From Paraburkholderia oxyphila NBRC 105797 (GTDB lineage: Bacteria > Pseudomonadota > Gammaproteobacteria > Burkholderiales > Burkholderiaceae), in the NCBI RefSeq assembly GCF_000685075.1, contig NZ_BAYD01000047.1, positions 16,478-80,477 on the forward strand: a stretch of 64,000 nucleotides of DNA. The letters run 5' to 3'. Below are positions 29,804-40,822 of this stretch, piece after piece (within the stretch, counting starts at the first letter, position 1; each line of letters starts with the position of its first letter). The translations under genes and the position numbers were made by a program. Below the pieces are notes generated by a model. It searched no databases. It was not told the DNA's origin and saw only the letters and a list, made by a program, of their open reading frames with translations.

Positions 29804-30919
29804 ATGAAGTTCATTGACGAAGCGAAGATCGAAGTCATCGCCGGCGATGGGGGCGATGGCAGCGCGTCGATGCGACGCGAGAAGTTCGTCCCGTTCGGCG
29901 GGCCGGACGGTGGTGACGGCGGGCGTGGCGGCAGCGTGTATGCGCTGGGTGACCGCAACATCAACACGCTCATCGACTACCGCTATACGAAGAAGCACCT
30001 CGCGCGCAACGGCGAAAACGGCCGCGGCTCGGACTGCTACGGCAAGGGCGGCGACGACATCACGCTGCGCATGCCGGTGGGCACGGTCATCACGGATCTC
30101 GACACGGGCGAGCTGATCGCCGACCTGACCGAGCACGACCAGCGCGTGATAGTCGCGAAGGGCGGCGCGGGCGGCCTCGGCAACCTGCATTTCAAGTCGT
30201 CCACCAATCGCGCGCCGCGCCAGAAGACCGACGGCAAGCCCGGCGAGCGCCGCATGCTCAAGCTCGAGCTCAAGGTGCTGGCCGACGTCGGCCTGCTCGG
30301 CATGCCGAATGCGGGCAAGTCTACGTTCATCTCCTCGGTGTCCAACGCCAAGCCGAAGATCGCCGACTACCCGTTCACGACGCTCGCGCCGAACCTGGGC
30401 GTGGTGCGTGTGGGCCCGAGCAAGAGCTTCGTGATCGCCGATATTCCGGGCCTGATCGAAGGCGCCGCCGAAGGCGCGGGCCTCGGCCATCAGTTCCTGC
30501 GCCATCTGCAGCGCACCAACCTGCTGCTGCATCTTGTCGACCTCGCGCCGTTCGACGAAAGCATCGACCCGGTTGCGGAAGCGAAGGCGATCGTCGAAGA
30601 GCTGCGCAAATACGACGAGACGCTCTACGAAAAGCCGCGCTGGCTCGTGCTGAACAAGCTCGACATGGTGCCCGCGGAAGAGCGCGCGGCGCGTGTCGCC
30701 GACTTCGTGAAGCGTTTCGAATGGGACGGTCCGGTTTTCGAAATCTCGGCGCTCACCGGGCAGGGCTGTGAGAATCTTTGCTACGCGGTCTACGACTACA
30801 TCTCCGCGCATTCGGACGCGCGCCGCGCGGCCGAAGCCGAGGATCTCGCTTCCGACGTGCGCTTTCGCGAGGGCGCCCAGGGCCAGAACGATCAGGGCGC
30901 CGCGCAGCCGCAGGAATAA
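29804..30919 (+). CDS. obgE: ObgE/CgtA GTPase
   Basis: An essential GTPase that binds the 50S ribosomal subunit and links ribosome assembly to the stringent response and replication. The N-terminal glycine-rich Obg fold (GGDGGDGS and GGPDGGDGGRGG) spans about residues 1-158. The G domain follows with G1 GMPNAGKST (K172), DIPGLIEGAAEGAGLG, and NKLDM. The 371-residue length is typical. GACGGAG precedes the ATG. Confidence 0.98.
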   Translation: MKFIDEAKIEVIAGDGGDGSASMRREKFVPFGGPDGGDGGRGGSVYALGDRNINTLIDYRYTKKHLARNGENGRGSDCYGKGGDDITLRMPVGTVITDLDTGELIADLTEHDQRVIVAKGGAGGLGNLHFKSSTNRAPRQKTDGKPGERRMLKLELKVLADVGLLGMPNAGKSTFISSVSNAKPKIADYPFTTLAPNLGVVRVGPSKSFVIADIPGLIEGAAEGAGLGHQFLRHLQRTNLLLHLVDLAPFDESIDPVAEAKAIVEELRKYDETLYEKPRWLVLNKLDMVPAEERAARVADFVKRFEWDGPVFEISALTGQGCENLCYAVYDYISAHSDARRAAEAEDLASDVRFREGAQGQNDQGAAQPQE

Positions 30920-31005
30920 ATCGCCGTACGCGCCGGTGTGCGGGCCGCGCCGGCAGCGTCAAGGAAACCTCACGCGTCATCAGTCATTTGGGGAGACAGC
31001 GCAGC

Positions 31006-32124
31006 ATGCGTTCCGTCATCGCCGATTCCCGGCGTCTGGTAGTGAAAGTCGGTTCGAGCCTCGTCACGAACGATGGTCGTGGGCTCGATCACGCGGCCAT
31101 CGGCCGCTGGGCCGCGCAGATCGCGGCGCTGCGCGCGCAAGGCAAGGAGGTGGTGCTCGTGAGCTCGGGCGCCATCGCCGAAGGCATGCAGCGCCTTGGC
31201 TGGACGAAGCGCCCGCGCGAGATCGACGAGCTGCAGGCCGCCGCCGCGGTTGGCCAGATGGGGCTCGCGCAGGTCTACGAGAGCCGCTTTGCGGAGCATG
31301 ATATCCGCACCGCGCAGATCCTGCTCACGCACGCCGACCTGGCCGACCGCGAGCGCTATCTGAACGCGCGCTCCACGCTGCTCACGCTGTTGCGCCTCGG
31401 CGTGGTGCCGATCATCAACGAGAACGACACCGTGGTCACCGACGAAATCAAGTTCGGCGACAACGACACGCTCGGCGCGCTGGTGGCGAACCTGATCGAA
31501 GGCGACGCGCTCGTCATCCTCACCGATCAAACGGGCCTCTACACCGCAGACCCGCGCAAGAATCCGTCCGCCACGCTCGTGCAGGAAGCCGACGCGGGCA
31601 AGCCCGAGCTCGAGGCGATGGCTGGCGGCGCGGGTTCGAGCATCGGCCGCGGCGGCATGCTCACGAAGATTCTCGCGGCCAAGCGCGCAGCGCATAGCGG
31701 CGCGAACACCGTGATCGCGAGCGGTCGCGAGGCCGACGTGCTGGTGCGGCTCGCCAACGGCGAGGCGATCGGCACGCAGCTCATCGCGCGCACCGCGCGC
31801 ATGGCCGCGCGCAAGCAATGGATGGCCGATCACCTGCAGGTGCGCGGCCACGTCGTGATCGACGACGGCGCCGTGCAGAAGCTCACGGCGGACGGCAAGA
31901 GCCTGCTGCCCATCGGTGTGGTCGGCGTGCAGGGCGCCTTCGCGCGCGGCGAGGTGATTGCGTGCCTGAACGGCGCGGGCCGGGAAGTCGCACGCGGGCT
32001 CACCAACTACAGCAGTGCCGAAACCAAGCTCATCCAGCGGCGTCCGAGCGGTGAGATCGAGAGCATCCTCGGCTACATGCTGGAGCCGGAGCTCATTCAC
32101 CGCGACAATCTCGTGCTGATCTGA
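31006..32124 (+). CDS. proB: ProB, glutamate 5-kinase
   Basis: The first enzyme of proline synthesis, phosphorylating L-glutamate. The 372-residue protein has the amino-acid kinase domain (LVVKVGSSLVT, VSSGAI, NENDTV, FGDNDTLGALVA, LTDQTGLYTADP) and a C-terminal PUA domain from about residue 280. The ATG follows a GGGGAGA ribosome-binding site; the frame is open upstream into obgE without family similarity. It is feedback-inhibited by proline in the family. Confidence 0.97.
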   Translation: MRSVIADSRRLVVKVGSSLVTNDGRGLDHAAIGRWAAQIAALRAQGKEVVLVSSGAIAEGMQRLGWTKRPREIDELQAAAAVGQMGLAQVYESRFAEHDIRTAQILLTHADLADRERYLNARSTLLTLLRLGVVPIINENDTVVTDEIKFGDNDTLGALVANLIEGDALVILTDQTGLYTADPRKNPSATLVQEADAGKPELEAMAGGAGSSIGRGGMLTKILAAKRAAHSGANTVIASGREADVLVRLANGEAIGTQLIARTARMAARKQWMADHLQVRGHVVIDDGAVQKLTADGKSLLPIGVVGVQGAFARGEVIACLNGAGREVARGLTNYSSAETKLIQRRPSGEIESILGYMLEPELIHRDNLVLI

Positions 32125-32167
32125 GCGCGTACGCATCTGCGCTTGGCAGAGGCGTTCTCTAGATGAC

Positions 32168-32206
32168 AAAAAGCCGCAGCGGTCCTCGACCGTTGCGGCT
32201 TTTTTC
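32168..32206. terminator. Bidirectional intrinsic terminator after proB
   Basis: AAAAAGCCGCAGCGGTC and GACCGTTGCGGCTTTTTT arms around a short loop, with one G-T pair. It lies between the convergent proB and lipoprotein genes. Confidence 0.93.
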
Positions 32207-32253
32207 CTGGTCCTCAGGCTCGCGCGGCCCGAGGTCGCACGAGCGTCCGGGAG

Positions 32254-32817
32254 TCAGTGCACGAGCGACGACTGCGTGCGTCCGTAGCGCAGGTTCTCGA
32301 CGATCGTCGCAGCCTTCGCGACCGGCATCTTGTTCGCGCAGAAGTAGTCCTGATAAAGCGTCGAGTGATAGGCATTGAGCGTGCCGTTCTCGATGCGCGA
32401 CCAGTCGTTCGCCACGGTCTGGTCCCAGCCGTTGTGATCGGCGTTCAGGCTCGCGTAGAGGCGCCACTCGTAGGTATCGCAGCGGATCCCTTCGTAGTTG
32501 ATGTTGCGTGCACCGTTCGGGCTCGTGATGACGATCGTGTAGCGCACGACGCCGTCGGTGCCCACGGTGAGCGAGGCCGGATCGATCGAGAACTTCAGCG
32601 GGGTATTGTTCGAGACGTCGAAGCCGAGCAGCTTCGAATCGGCCTGCGGCAGCGCCGGCAGTCCTTCGAGCTTGTTTTCCTGCCAGTTGCCCTTGCGATC
32701 GAACAGGTAGACGAAAGTGCTGTCGTCCTTGTTGGTGGGGCCAGAGCTGCCGCAACCGGCCAGCAGGACGCTACTTGCGGCCGCGGCGCACACCGCGGCA
32801 AGAGCCAATCGTTTCAA
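32254..32817 (-). CDS. CNP1-like predicted lipoprotein
   Basis: A 187-residue exported protein. It has an N-terminal signal with lipobox LLAGC (C22), then a globular region with RDGVVRYTIVITSPNGA-like beta strands and two cysteines (RCDTYEW and DYFCAN). It resembles the CNP1 family of beta-proteobacteria, whose function is unknown. The start is a TTG preceded by GAAGGA at good spacing; no better ATG is available before the signal sequence. Confidence 0.82.
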   Translation of the reverse strand: MKRLALAAVCAAAASSVLLAGCGSSGPTNKDDSTFVYLFDRKGNWQENKLEGLPALPQADSKLLGFDVSNNTPLKFSIDPASLTVGTDGVVRYTIVITSPNGARNINYEGIRCDTYEWRLYASLNADHNGWDQTVANDWSRIENGTLNAYHSTLYQDYFCANKMPVAKAATIVENLRYGRTQSSLVH

Positions 32818-32966
32818 ATTGATATTCCTTCGATGCTCGGGCGCTGCGCGAGAGGAAAGCGCAGCGCCACGGATGCGAACCTCCGCGCGCGGCGTCGCGC
32901 ACGATGTGCGTGGCGCCGGCGATGCCGGTCCGGGCGTTCAGTGCGACGTCGCGAGCCTTGCCTGTC

Positions 32967-33635
32967 TTACCGTTGCTCGCCCGGCGCAGGCTCGATCATA
33001 CTCCCCGCCGCACCGCAGTCGCTTTCTAGCGCGGTCTGGCTCGCGGCATCGGCAAGCGACGGCTCGAGCTGCACCGCTTCGGCGTGCGCTGAAGTGACGA
33101 TGCGCGGATAGCGCACCTCATGACCGTGCACGCTGCCGCCACGTGCGGTGCGCGGCATGGCCGGGCGCCGCAGGAAGCGCGACAGCTCGGTCAGCGCGAG
33201 CTGATAGACGTCGCGCTTGAACTCGATGACCGCTTCGAGCGGCACCCAGTATTCGTTCCAGCGCCACGCATCGAACTCGGGATGCTCCGTCGCCCGCAGG
33301 CAGATATCGCAGTCGCGCCCGACCATGCGCAGTAGAAACCAGATCTGTTTCTGACCGCGATAATGGCCGCGCACTTCGCGCTTGATGAACTTGTCCGGCA
33401 CCTCATAACGCAACCAGTCGCGCGTGCGACCGACGATCTTGACGTGCTCCGGATGCAAACCGGTTTCTTCGTGCAACTCCCGATACATTGCCTGCATGGG
33501 GGTCTCACCATATTTGATGCCCCCTTGCGGAAACTGCCAGGAATGTTCGCGAACCCGCTTGCCCCAAAACACCTCGTTTCGCGCGTTCAAGAGGATGATG
33601 CCGACGTTCGGGCGAAACCCCTCACGATCCAGCAT
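32967..33635 (-). CDS. rppH: RppH, RNA pyrophosphohydrolase
   Basis: A Nudix enzyme that removes pyrophosphate from mRNA 5' ends to trigger decay. It starts with the typical MLDREGFRPNVGIILLN, and the Nudix box runs from G38 to L60 (E44, R52-E53, E56-E57, G59), preceded by SWQFPQGGI. The RppH core ends around residue 160. A C-terminal tail of about 60 residues, absent from the E. coli protein (176 residues), is low-complexity. It is divergent from proS. Confidence 0.95.
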   Translation of the reverse strand: MLDREGFRPNVGIILLNARNEVFWGKRVREHSWQFPQGGIKYGETPMQAMYRELHEETGLHPEHVKIVGRTRDWLRYEVPDKFIKREVRGHYRGQKQIWFLLRMVGRDCDICLRATEHPEFDAWRWNEYWVPLEAVIEFKRDVYQLALTELSRFLRRPAMPRTARGGSVHGHEVRYPRIVTSAHAEAVQLEPSLADAASQTALESDCGAAGSMIEPAPGEQR

Positions 33636-33668
33636 ACAACCACCTTCGAATCCTTTAAAATTGCTTTG

Positions 33669-33674
33669 ATTATA
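33669..33674 (-). promoter_or_regulatory. Candidate rppH -10 element
   Basis: On the minus strand this reads TATAAT, 33 bp before the rppH ATG. The matching -35 is weak. Confidence 0.4.
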
Positions 33675-33898
33675 AACAGATAACGGCCCTTCCGCACCCG
33701 ATGGCCATCCGCGCCCCGGAACATTGGACCGCGCATTGGACCGATTTGCGAAGCGCGAGCAAATCGCGCTGGCCGCAAGGCCGTCCAATGTCATCTGCGC
33801 GGCGCCTTGAGCGTTGTCATAATGTCGGGTCTGTGAACTCCACCGTTGGACACTTTCGGGCGGCCCATCACCGGGCCGCCGCCTTTGGAAAACTCTGA

Positions 33899-35635
<1,737 letters not shown>

Positions 35636-35679
35636 TGCCGATGCCGATGGCCAATCTGAGCTAAAGGAGCGCCGCGAAC

Positions 35680-36279
35680 GTGGAATATAGCTTCCTGTCC
35701 GCGACGGTCCTGCTGGTGCTCATTACCGATCCGCTCGGCAACATCCCGCTGTTCATCGGGTGTCTGCATCATGTGGCGCCGGAGCGCCGCGTGATCGTGA
35801 TCCTGCGCGAAGTGGCGATCGCATTCGTGATCCTGCTCGTCTTCATGGTGGCCGGCAACGCCTTCCTGAGGATGATGGGGCTCACGGATACGTCGCTGCG
35901 CATCGGCGGCGGCATCGTGCTGTTTCTGATCGCGTTGCGCATGATCTTCCCGCATCCGGGCGGGCCGTTCGGCGGCAGCGACAAGGGCGGCGAGCCGCTC
36001 ATCGTGCCGCTCGCGATTCCGGCGCTCGCGGGGCCGTCGGCGCTCGCCACGGTCATGCTGCTCACCTCGCAGGCGCCGGGCAAGCTGCTCGAGTGGATTG
36101 GCGCGCTGGTCGTGACGATGGCGATCTGCGCTATCGTGCTGGTGCTCGCGGAGCGTATCCAGCAATGGCTCGGCGAGCGCGTGGTGACGGCCTTCGAGCG
36201 GCTGATGGGCCTCGTGCTCGTGGCGATTTCGGTGGAGATGATCCTCGCGGGGATCAGCGCGTTCGTGCATCACCTCTGA
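35680..36279 (+). CDS. MarC-family integral membrane protein
   Basis: A 199-residue protein with about six transmembrane helices. Family motifs are LITDPLGNIPLF in helix 1 and PLAIPALAGPSALATVMLL in helix 4. MarC/YchE/YhgN proteins are of unsettled function; the early link to antibiotic resistance was not upheld. The start is GTG with AAAGGAG upstream, 44 bp after proS, so co-transcription is likely. A strong terminator follows. Confidence 0.9.
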   Translation: MEYSFLSATVLLVLITDPLGNIPLFIGCLHHVAPERRVIVILREVAIAFVILLVFMVAGNAFLRMMGLTDTSLRIGGGIVLFLIALRMIFPHPGGPFGGSDKGGEPLIVPLAIPALAGPSALATVMLLTSQAPGKLLEWIGALVVTMAICAIVLVLAERIQQWLGERVVTAFERLMGLVLVAISVEMILAGISAFVHHL

Positions 36280-36302
36280 CGTCGTCGCCTCGCGCAGGAG
36301 AC

Positions 36303-36332
36303 AAAAAAAGCAGCCCGCGGGCTGCTTTTTTC
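36303..36332. terminator. Bidirectional intrinsic terminator
   Basis: AAAAAAAGCAGCCCGC and GGGCTGCTTTTTT arms, between the convergent marC-type gene and hpt. Confidence 0.93.
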
Positions 36333-36381
36333 ATGGTGTTTCCAGATTGCCGATGCCGCGTCAGGCAGCGCATCGAGCGCA

Positions 36382-36933
36382 TCAAGCGCCTTCGGTCAGC
36401 GCCCGGATGGTCGGCAGATTGCGCCAGTAACCCTTCGCGTCCATGCCGCAGCCGAACACGTAGCGATCCGGCACCGAAAAACCGCAGTAGTCCGGATGCA
36501 GCGGCTTGGCCTTCGGGATGATCTTTTCGCACAGCACCGCCGAGAGGAAGCGCTTCGCGCCCATCGCGAGGATGCGGTCGCGGATCGCGGCCATGGTCTC
36601 GCCTTCATCGAGGATGTCGTCGAGCACGAGCACGACGCGGTCCTTCACCGATTCGCGCGGCGCCACGCGCCACTGCATTTCCGCGCTGCCCTTGATGGCG
36701 TTGCGATAGCGCGTGAGGTGGATGTAGTCGAACTCGAGCGGGAAGTCCAGATGCGGCAGCAGCATGCCGGTGAACACGGCGGCGCCGCCCATCACCGACA
36801 GCACGAGCGGAAAGTCCTCGCTGATCTCGGCGCGGATGGCTTCGGCCATCTGGCCGATCGACGCATTGACGTCGCGCTCCGAAACGATCTCTTCGGAGTG
36901 GCGGAAAATGTGGAGAGCTTCTTCGCGATTCAT
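36382..36933 (-). CDS. hpt: Hypoxanthine-guanine phosphoribosyltransferase-like protein
   Basis: A 183-residue type I phosphoribosyltransferase for purine salvage. The PRPP loop is VLVLDDILDEGET, followed by the base-recognition part KAKPLHPDYCGFSVPDRYVFGCGMD. The N-terminal region is more divergent than in E. coli Hpt. Members of this beta-proteobacterial subgroup are annotated hypoxanthine-guanine phosphoribosyltransferase, but the preferred base cannot be read. It is 182 bp downstream of ffh on the same strand. Confidence 0.9.
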   Translation of the reverse strand: MNREEALHIFRHSEEIVSERDVNASIGQMAEAIRAEISEDFPLVLSVMGGAAVFTGMLLPHLDFPLEFDYIHLTRYRNAIKGSAEMQWRVAPRESVKDRVVLVLDDILDEGETMAAIRDRILAMGAKRFLSAVLCEKIIPKAKPLHPDYCGFSVPDRYVFGCGMDAKGYWRNLPTIRALTEGA

Positions 36934-37115
36934 GACTCTGGCGGGGCAGTGGCTGTAGCTATTCAGTTTGGAAAATAACGGCGGCGCGCGCTACAGCAAA
37001 AACCCGCGCATGATAAGTCCAGTTCGCGCGCCGTGTCGTGGCGTGTCGTGTCGAACCTTGGGGACCGCCCGTGCGCGAAGCGACGCGCGGCCCGCCAGAT
37101 CGGCACACTCACCCA

Positions 37116-38483
37116 TCAGCGCATGCCGGGCATCATGCCCTTCATGCCGCGCATCATCTTCTGCAGATTGCCGCCCTTCAACTTCTTCATCATGGTGCGC
37201 ATCTGGTCGTACTGGTTCAGAAGGCGGTTGACCTCCTGGACCTGCACGCCCGCGCCGGCCGCGATGCGGCGCTTGCGCGTGGCCTTGATGAGCTCGGGCT
37301 TGGCGCGCTCGGCGGCCGTCATCGAATTGATGATGCCTTCCATGCGGCGCATCTGCTTCTCGGCCTGGCCCATATCGGCGCCCGAGGCGGCTTGCTGGAA
37401 CTGTGCGGGCAGCTTGTCCATGAGCGAGGAGAGGCCGCCCATCTTCTTCATCTGCGAGAGCTGCGCGCGGAAATCGTTGAGGTCGAAGTCGCCGCCCTTC
37501 TTGACCTTGTCGGCGAGCTTCTGCGCGGCTTGCACGTCCACGCCGCGCTGTGCTTCCTCGACGAGCGCGAGAATGTCGCCCATGCCGAGAATCCGGTTCG
37601 CCATGCGCTCCGGATAGAACACTTCGAGGCCGTCGAGCTTTTCCGCGACGCCGACGAACTTGATCGGCTTGCCGGTGATGTGGCGCACGGAAAGCGCCGC
37701 GCCGCCGCGCGAGTCGCCGTCGAGCTTGGTGAGCACGACGCCGGTGAGGGGCAGGGCGTCGTTGAACGCCTTGGCCGTGTTGACCGCGTCCTGGCCGAGC
37801 ATCGCGTCCACGACGAAGAGCGTCTCCGCCGGCTTGAGCGAGGCGTGCAGCGCGGCGATCTCGTTCATCATCGCCTCGTCGATACCGAGGCGGCCGGCCG
37901 TGTCGACGAGCAGCACGTCGTGATAGTGGCGCTTGGCCCAGTCGACCGCGGCATTGGCGATGTCGACGGGTTTTTGATCGGGTTGCGAGGGGAAGAAGTC
38001 GGCGCCGACCTGCTCCGTGACCGTCTTGAGCTGCGCGATAGCGGCAGGGCGGTAGACGTCGCAGGAAACGGTGAGCACCTTCTTCTTGTACTTCTCGCGC
38101 AGGAGCTTGGCGAGCTTGCCGACCGTGGTGGTTTTACCGGCGCCCTGGAGGCCCGCCATCAGGATGACCGCGGGCGGCGTGACCGCGAGATCGAGCTCGA
38201 CGGCCTTGCCTTCGTAGTCGCCGCCGATCACGGCGGTCAGCTCGCGCTGCACCACGCCGACGAGCGCCTGGCCAGGCGAGAGACTGGCGATCACTTCCTC
38301 GCCGAGCGCCTTTTCCTTCACCTTGGCGATGAACTCGCGCACGACGGGCAGCGCCACGTCCGCTTCCAGCAGCGCGAGGCGCACCTCGCGCAACATTTCC
38401 TGCGTGTTGGCCTCGGTCAGCCGGGCCTCGCCGCGCAGCGTCTTGACGACGCGCGCCATCCGTTGAGTGAGATTGTCGAGCAT
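37116..38483 (-). CDS. ffh: Ffh, signal recognition particle protein (SRP54)
   Basis: The protein of the signal recognition particle, binding 4.5S RNA and signal sequences for co-translational targeting. The 455-residue protein has the helical N domain, the G domain with GLQGAGKTTT (K117), DVYRPAAIAQL, VDTAGR and TKLDGDSRGG, and the methionine-rich M domain, which ends in MMRGMKGMMPGMR. It is divergent from the CcsA/YpjD-like gene. Confidence 0.98.
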   Translation of the reverse strand: MLDNLTQRMARVVKTLRGEARLTEANTQEMLREVRLALLEADVALPVVREFIAKVKEKALGEEVIASLSPGQALVGVVQRELTAVIGGDYEGKAVELDLAVTPPAVILMAGLQGAGKTTTVGKLAKLLREKYKKKVLTVSCDVYRPAAIAQLKTVTEQVGADFFPSQPDQKPVDIANAAVDWAKRHYHDVLLVDTAGRLGIDEAMMNEIAALHASLKPAETLFVVDAMLGQDAVNTAKAFNDALPLTGVVLTKLDGDSRGGAALSVRHITGKPIKFVGVAEKLDGLEVFYPERMANRILGMGDILALVEEAQRGVDVQAAQKLADKVKKGGDFDLNDFRAQLSQMKKMGGLSSLMDKLPAQFQQAASGADMGQAEKQMRRMEGIINSMTAAERAKPELIKATRKRRIAAGAGVQVQEVNRLLNQYDQMRTMMKKLKGGNLQKMMRGMKGMMPGMR

Positions 38484-38571
38484 GGGGAGCGGTGAGCAGT
38501 GCGGCCCGGCACGTGCGCGCGGAGGCGGGAATCGAGGGCGATTCGTCGCGATCCGTCGTTCTGAGGGGGCC

Positions 38572-38577
38572 TATAGT
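38572..38577 (+). promoter_or_regulatory. Candidate -10 element close to a start codon
   Basis: TATAGT ends 11 bp before the ATG at 38589, so if used it would give a nearly leaderless mRNA. No ribosome-binding site is visible and the -35 is poor. Confidence 0.4.
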
Positions 38578-38588
38578 AAACTTCGAAC

Positions 38589-39590
38589 ATGGATATTGTA
38601 CTGTATGCCCTCACCGTGCTCCTGTACGGCGGTTTGTGCGCCGCCGACTGGCGGGCATTGCGCCGCGCGAGCGTCGCGCCGCTCTTTGGCAGCGTGCCGC
38701 CGGTTCCGGTGACGGTTGCCGCGGGCGCACCGGGCGTGCCCGCCGGTTCGGGCGATGGCGCGCCGCGCGCGCGCAACTTTGGCCCGCTTTCTCGCGGGCT
38801 GCTCTTCGTCGCGCTCGCCGCGCACGGCGTGCTGCTGCACATGACGATCTTCCCCGCCAACGAAATGGTGTTCGGCTTCGCGTTTGCGTTGTCGGCCATG
38901 TTCTGGCTCGGGGCGGTGATCTACTGGATCGAGAGCTTTTTCTTTGCGCTAGACGGGCTGCGTTTGCTGTTGCTGCCGCTCGCTGCGTTTGCGTCGATCC
39001 TGCCGCTCGTGTTCGGCGGCGTGCGCGTGCTCCCGTACGCGGCCGCGCCGATGTTCAAGCTGCACTTCGTCATCGCCAACGTCGCCTACGGGCTGTTCGC
39101 AATCGCCGCGCTGCACGCGGTGCTGATGCTCGCGGTGGAGCGCCGTTTGCATGCGCTCAAGGGCGCCGGGTTCCAGCGCAACGTCGGTGGTCGTGGCAAC
39201 GGCGCTGGCAACCGCGGCGGCAACGGCGGCGGTCATCTCGGCGGCGGCTGGCTGTCGAACTGGATCGAGACGCTGCCGCCGCTCCTCACGATGGAGAAGC
39301 TGCTGTTCCGCCTGATCGGTGCGGGCTTCGTGCTGCTCACGGCCACGTTGGTCTCGGGCATCGTGTTCAGCGAGCAACTGATCGACCGCCCGCTCTCGCT
39401 CGATCACAAGACCGTGTTCGCGATCCTCTCGTGGCTGATGTTCGGCTCGCTGCTCTCCGCGCGCAAGATTTCCGGCTGGCGCGGCCGTGCCGCGCTGCGC
39501 TGGGTGATCGCGTCGTTCGTTGCGCTTCTGCTCGCGTATGTGGGCAGCCGCTTCGTGTTCGAGGTGCTGTTGCACCGTCCCGTTGTCTGA
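38589..39590 (+). CDS. CcsA/YpjD-like inner-membrane protein
   Basis: A 333-residue protein with about eight transmembrane helices of the cytochrome c assembly (CcsA/CcmC) superfamily; the equivalent E. coli gene is ypjD, beside ffh. Conserved histidines lie in MFKLHFVIANVAYGLF and SLDHKTVFAILSWLMF, but the full WWD heme motif is not seen. It is longer than YpjD (about 270) because of an Ala/Gly/Pro-rich segment at residues 38-62 and a Gly/Asn-rich loop at about 198-218. A role in cytochrome maturation is unproven. Confidence 0.87.
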   Translation: MDIVLYALTVLLYGGLCAADWRALRRASVAPLFGSVPPVPVTVAAGAPGVPAGSGDGAPRARNFGPLSRGLLFVALAAHGVLLHMTIFPANEMVFGFAFALSAMFWLGAVIYWIESFFFALDGLRLLLLPLAAFASILPLVFGGVRVLPYAAAPMFKLHFVIANVAYGLFAIAALHAVLMLAVERRLHALKGAGFQRNVGGRGNGAGNRGGNGGGHLGGGWLSNWIETLPPLLTMEKLLFRLIGAGFVLLTATLVSGIVFSEQLIDRPLSLDHKTVFAILSWLMFGSLLSARKISGWRGRAALRWVIASFVALLLAYVGSRFVFEVLLHRPVV

Positions 39591-39654
39591 GGCGCTCGCC
39601 TTTTCGCTGGCGTACAGATTCACACGCTGATTCGCGCTGATTGGCGCTGATTCC

Positions 39655-40011
39655 ATGAGACAGATTCTTCTCCTGATCCTGCTGTTCCTCGTCGGACAGT
39701 GGTTCTTCAAGTCGCTGCGCAACTCGCAGCATTCGCGTCCCGGCGCCGATCCGCGGCAAGGCGGCTCAGGCGCGTGGCGCCCGGGCAGCGGCGCTGCGGG
39801 CGGTCCTTTCGGTACGAATGGTCCGGGCGCTTCGGCTGGTAGTGCGGCTGGCAAAGGCGCGCTACCCGAGCCGATGGTCCGTTGCGCCGAGTGCGGCGTT
39901 CACGCGCCGCGCAGCGAATCGGTGAGCGTGGGCGTGCAGAGCTTCTGCTGCGCCGAGCACGCACGCGCCTACGACGCGCGCAAGACTGGCCAGGACCGTC
40001 CCGCGCGATGA
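39655..40011 (+). CDS. PP0621-family small membrane-anchored protein
   Basis: A 118-residue protein: an N-terminal hydrophobic helix (residues 3-18), a Gly/Pro/Ser-rich linker (about 30-70), and a C-terminal CAECGVHAPRSESV...FCCAEHA segment that looks like a small zinc-binding site. This matches the uncharacterised PP0621 family. Its stop overlaps the ampD start by 4 bp, implying coupled translation; the ampD link may hint at an envelope role, but none is shown. Confidence 0.85.
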   Translation: MRQILLLILLFLVGQWFFKSLRNSQHSRPGADPRQGGSGAWRPGSGAAGGPFGTNGPGASAGSAAGKGALPEPMVRCAECGVHAPRSESVSVGVQSFCCAEHARAYDARKTGQDRPAR

Positions 40012-40619
40012 GTGGAGCGCCGTCCTCCGGGTCGCCCGCGCTCGAAGTCGATGCACAGGGCTGGGTGGCCGCTGCGCGCCACCTGCCCACGCCTAACTTC
40101 GAAGCGCGTCCCGCCGGCGCGGTGCCGACGCTCATCGTCGTGCACAACATCAGCCTGCCGCCTGACACCTTTGGCGGCCCCGAGATCGCCGACCTGTTCC
40201 TCAATCGCCTCGACTGCGACGCGCATCCGTATTTCGATGCGCATCTGCGCGGCGTGCGCGTCTCCGCGCACTTCGTGATTCATCGCGACGGCACGCTCGA
40301 GCAGTTCGTTTCGTGCGCGCAGCGCGCGTGGCATGCGGGTCTGTCCAGCTTCTTCGGGCGCGAACGCTGCAATGACTTCTCGATCGGCATCGAGCTCGAG
40401 GGCAGCGACACGCGCGCGTTCGAGCCCGCGCAATATGCGACGCTCGCGCCGCTCGTCAGGGCGCTCGCCGCGCACTATCCGATCGATGCGCTCGCGGGCC
40501 ATTCGGATATCGCGCCGGGCCGGAAAACCGATCCCGGCCCGCATTTCGACTGGGCGCGTCTGCAGCGCGAGACGCAACTCGGCGATGCTTTCTTCCCGTA
40601 CATCCACCCGCGCGCGTAG
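40008..40619 (+). CDS. ampD: AmpD, 1,6-anhydro-N-acetylmuramyl-L-alanine amidase
   Basis: A zinc amidase that cleaves anhydromuropeptides in the cytoplasm during wall recycling; its loss often induces AmpC beta-lactamase. The predicted zinc ligands are H46 (in IVVHNISLP), H165 and D175 (GHSDIAPGRKTDPGPHFDW), matching the E. coli H34/H154/D164 pattern. At 203 residues it is slightly longer than E. coli AmpD. It overlaps the PP0621-like gene. Confidence 0.96.
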   Translation: MSGAPSSGSPALEVDAQGWVAAARHLPTPNFEARPAGAVPTLIVVHNISLPPDTFGGPEIADLFLNRLDCDAHPYFDAHLRGVRVSAHFVIHRDGTLEQFVSCAQRAWHAGLSSFFGRERCNDFSIGIELEGSDTRAFEPAQYATLAPLVRALAAHYPIDALAGHSDIAPGRKTDPGPHFDWARLQRETQLGDAFFPYIHPRA

Positions 40620-40822
40620 CGAACGACGAGCAAGACGAGCGCGACGCGTCGTCGTGACGCACACGAAGCGCAACTAAACGGAGCGCCTGACAACGCGCTA
40701 ACCGTAGCGTTGCACATGGACTTTCTGGCGCACGAAAATTGACGTTTCGCCCAAATGCCCGCGCCGTCTGGGCTTCGCGCCGGAGCCGTCCTTGTCAAGG
40801 CTCCTGGAAGGAAATTTAGCCG

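Noticed and set aside
33818..33823. CATAAT as a proS promoter -10
   Set aside because: There is no usable -35 at 16-18 bp upstream, so the element is too weak to annotate.
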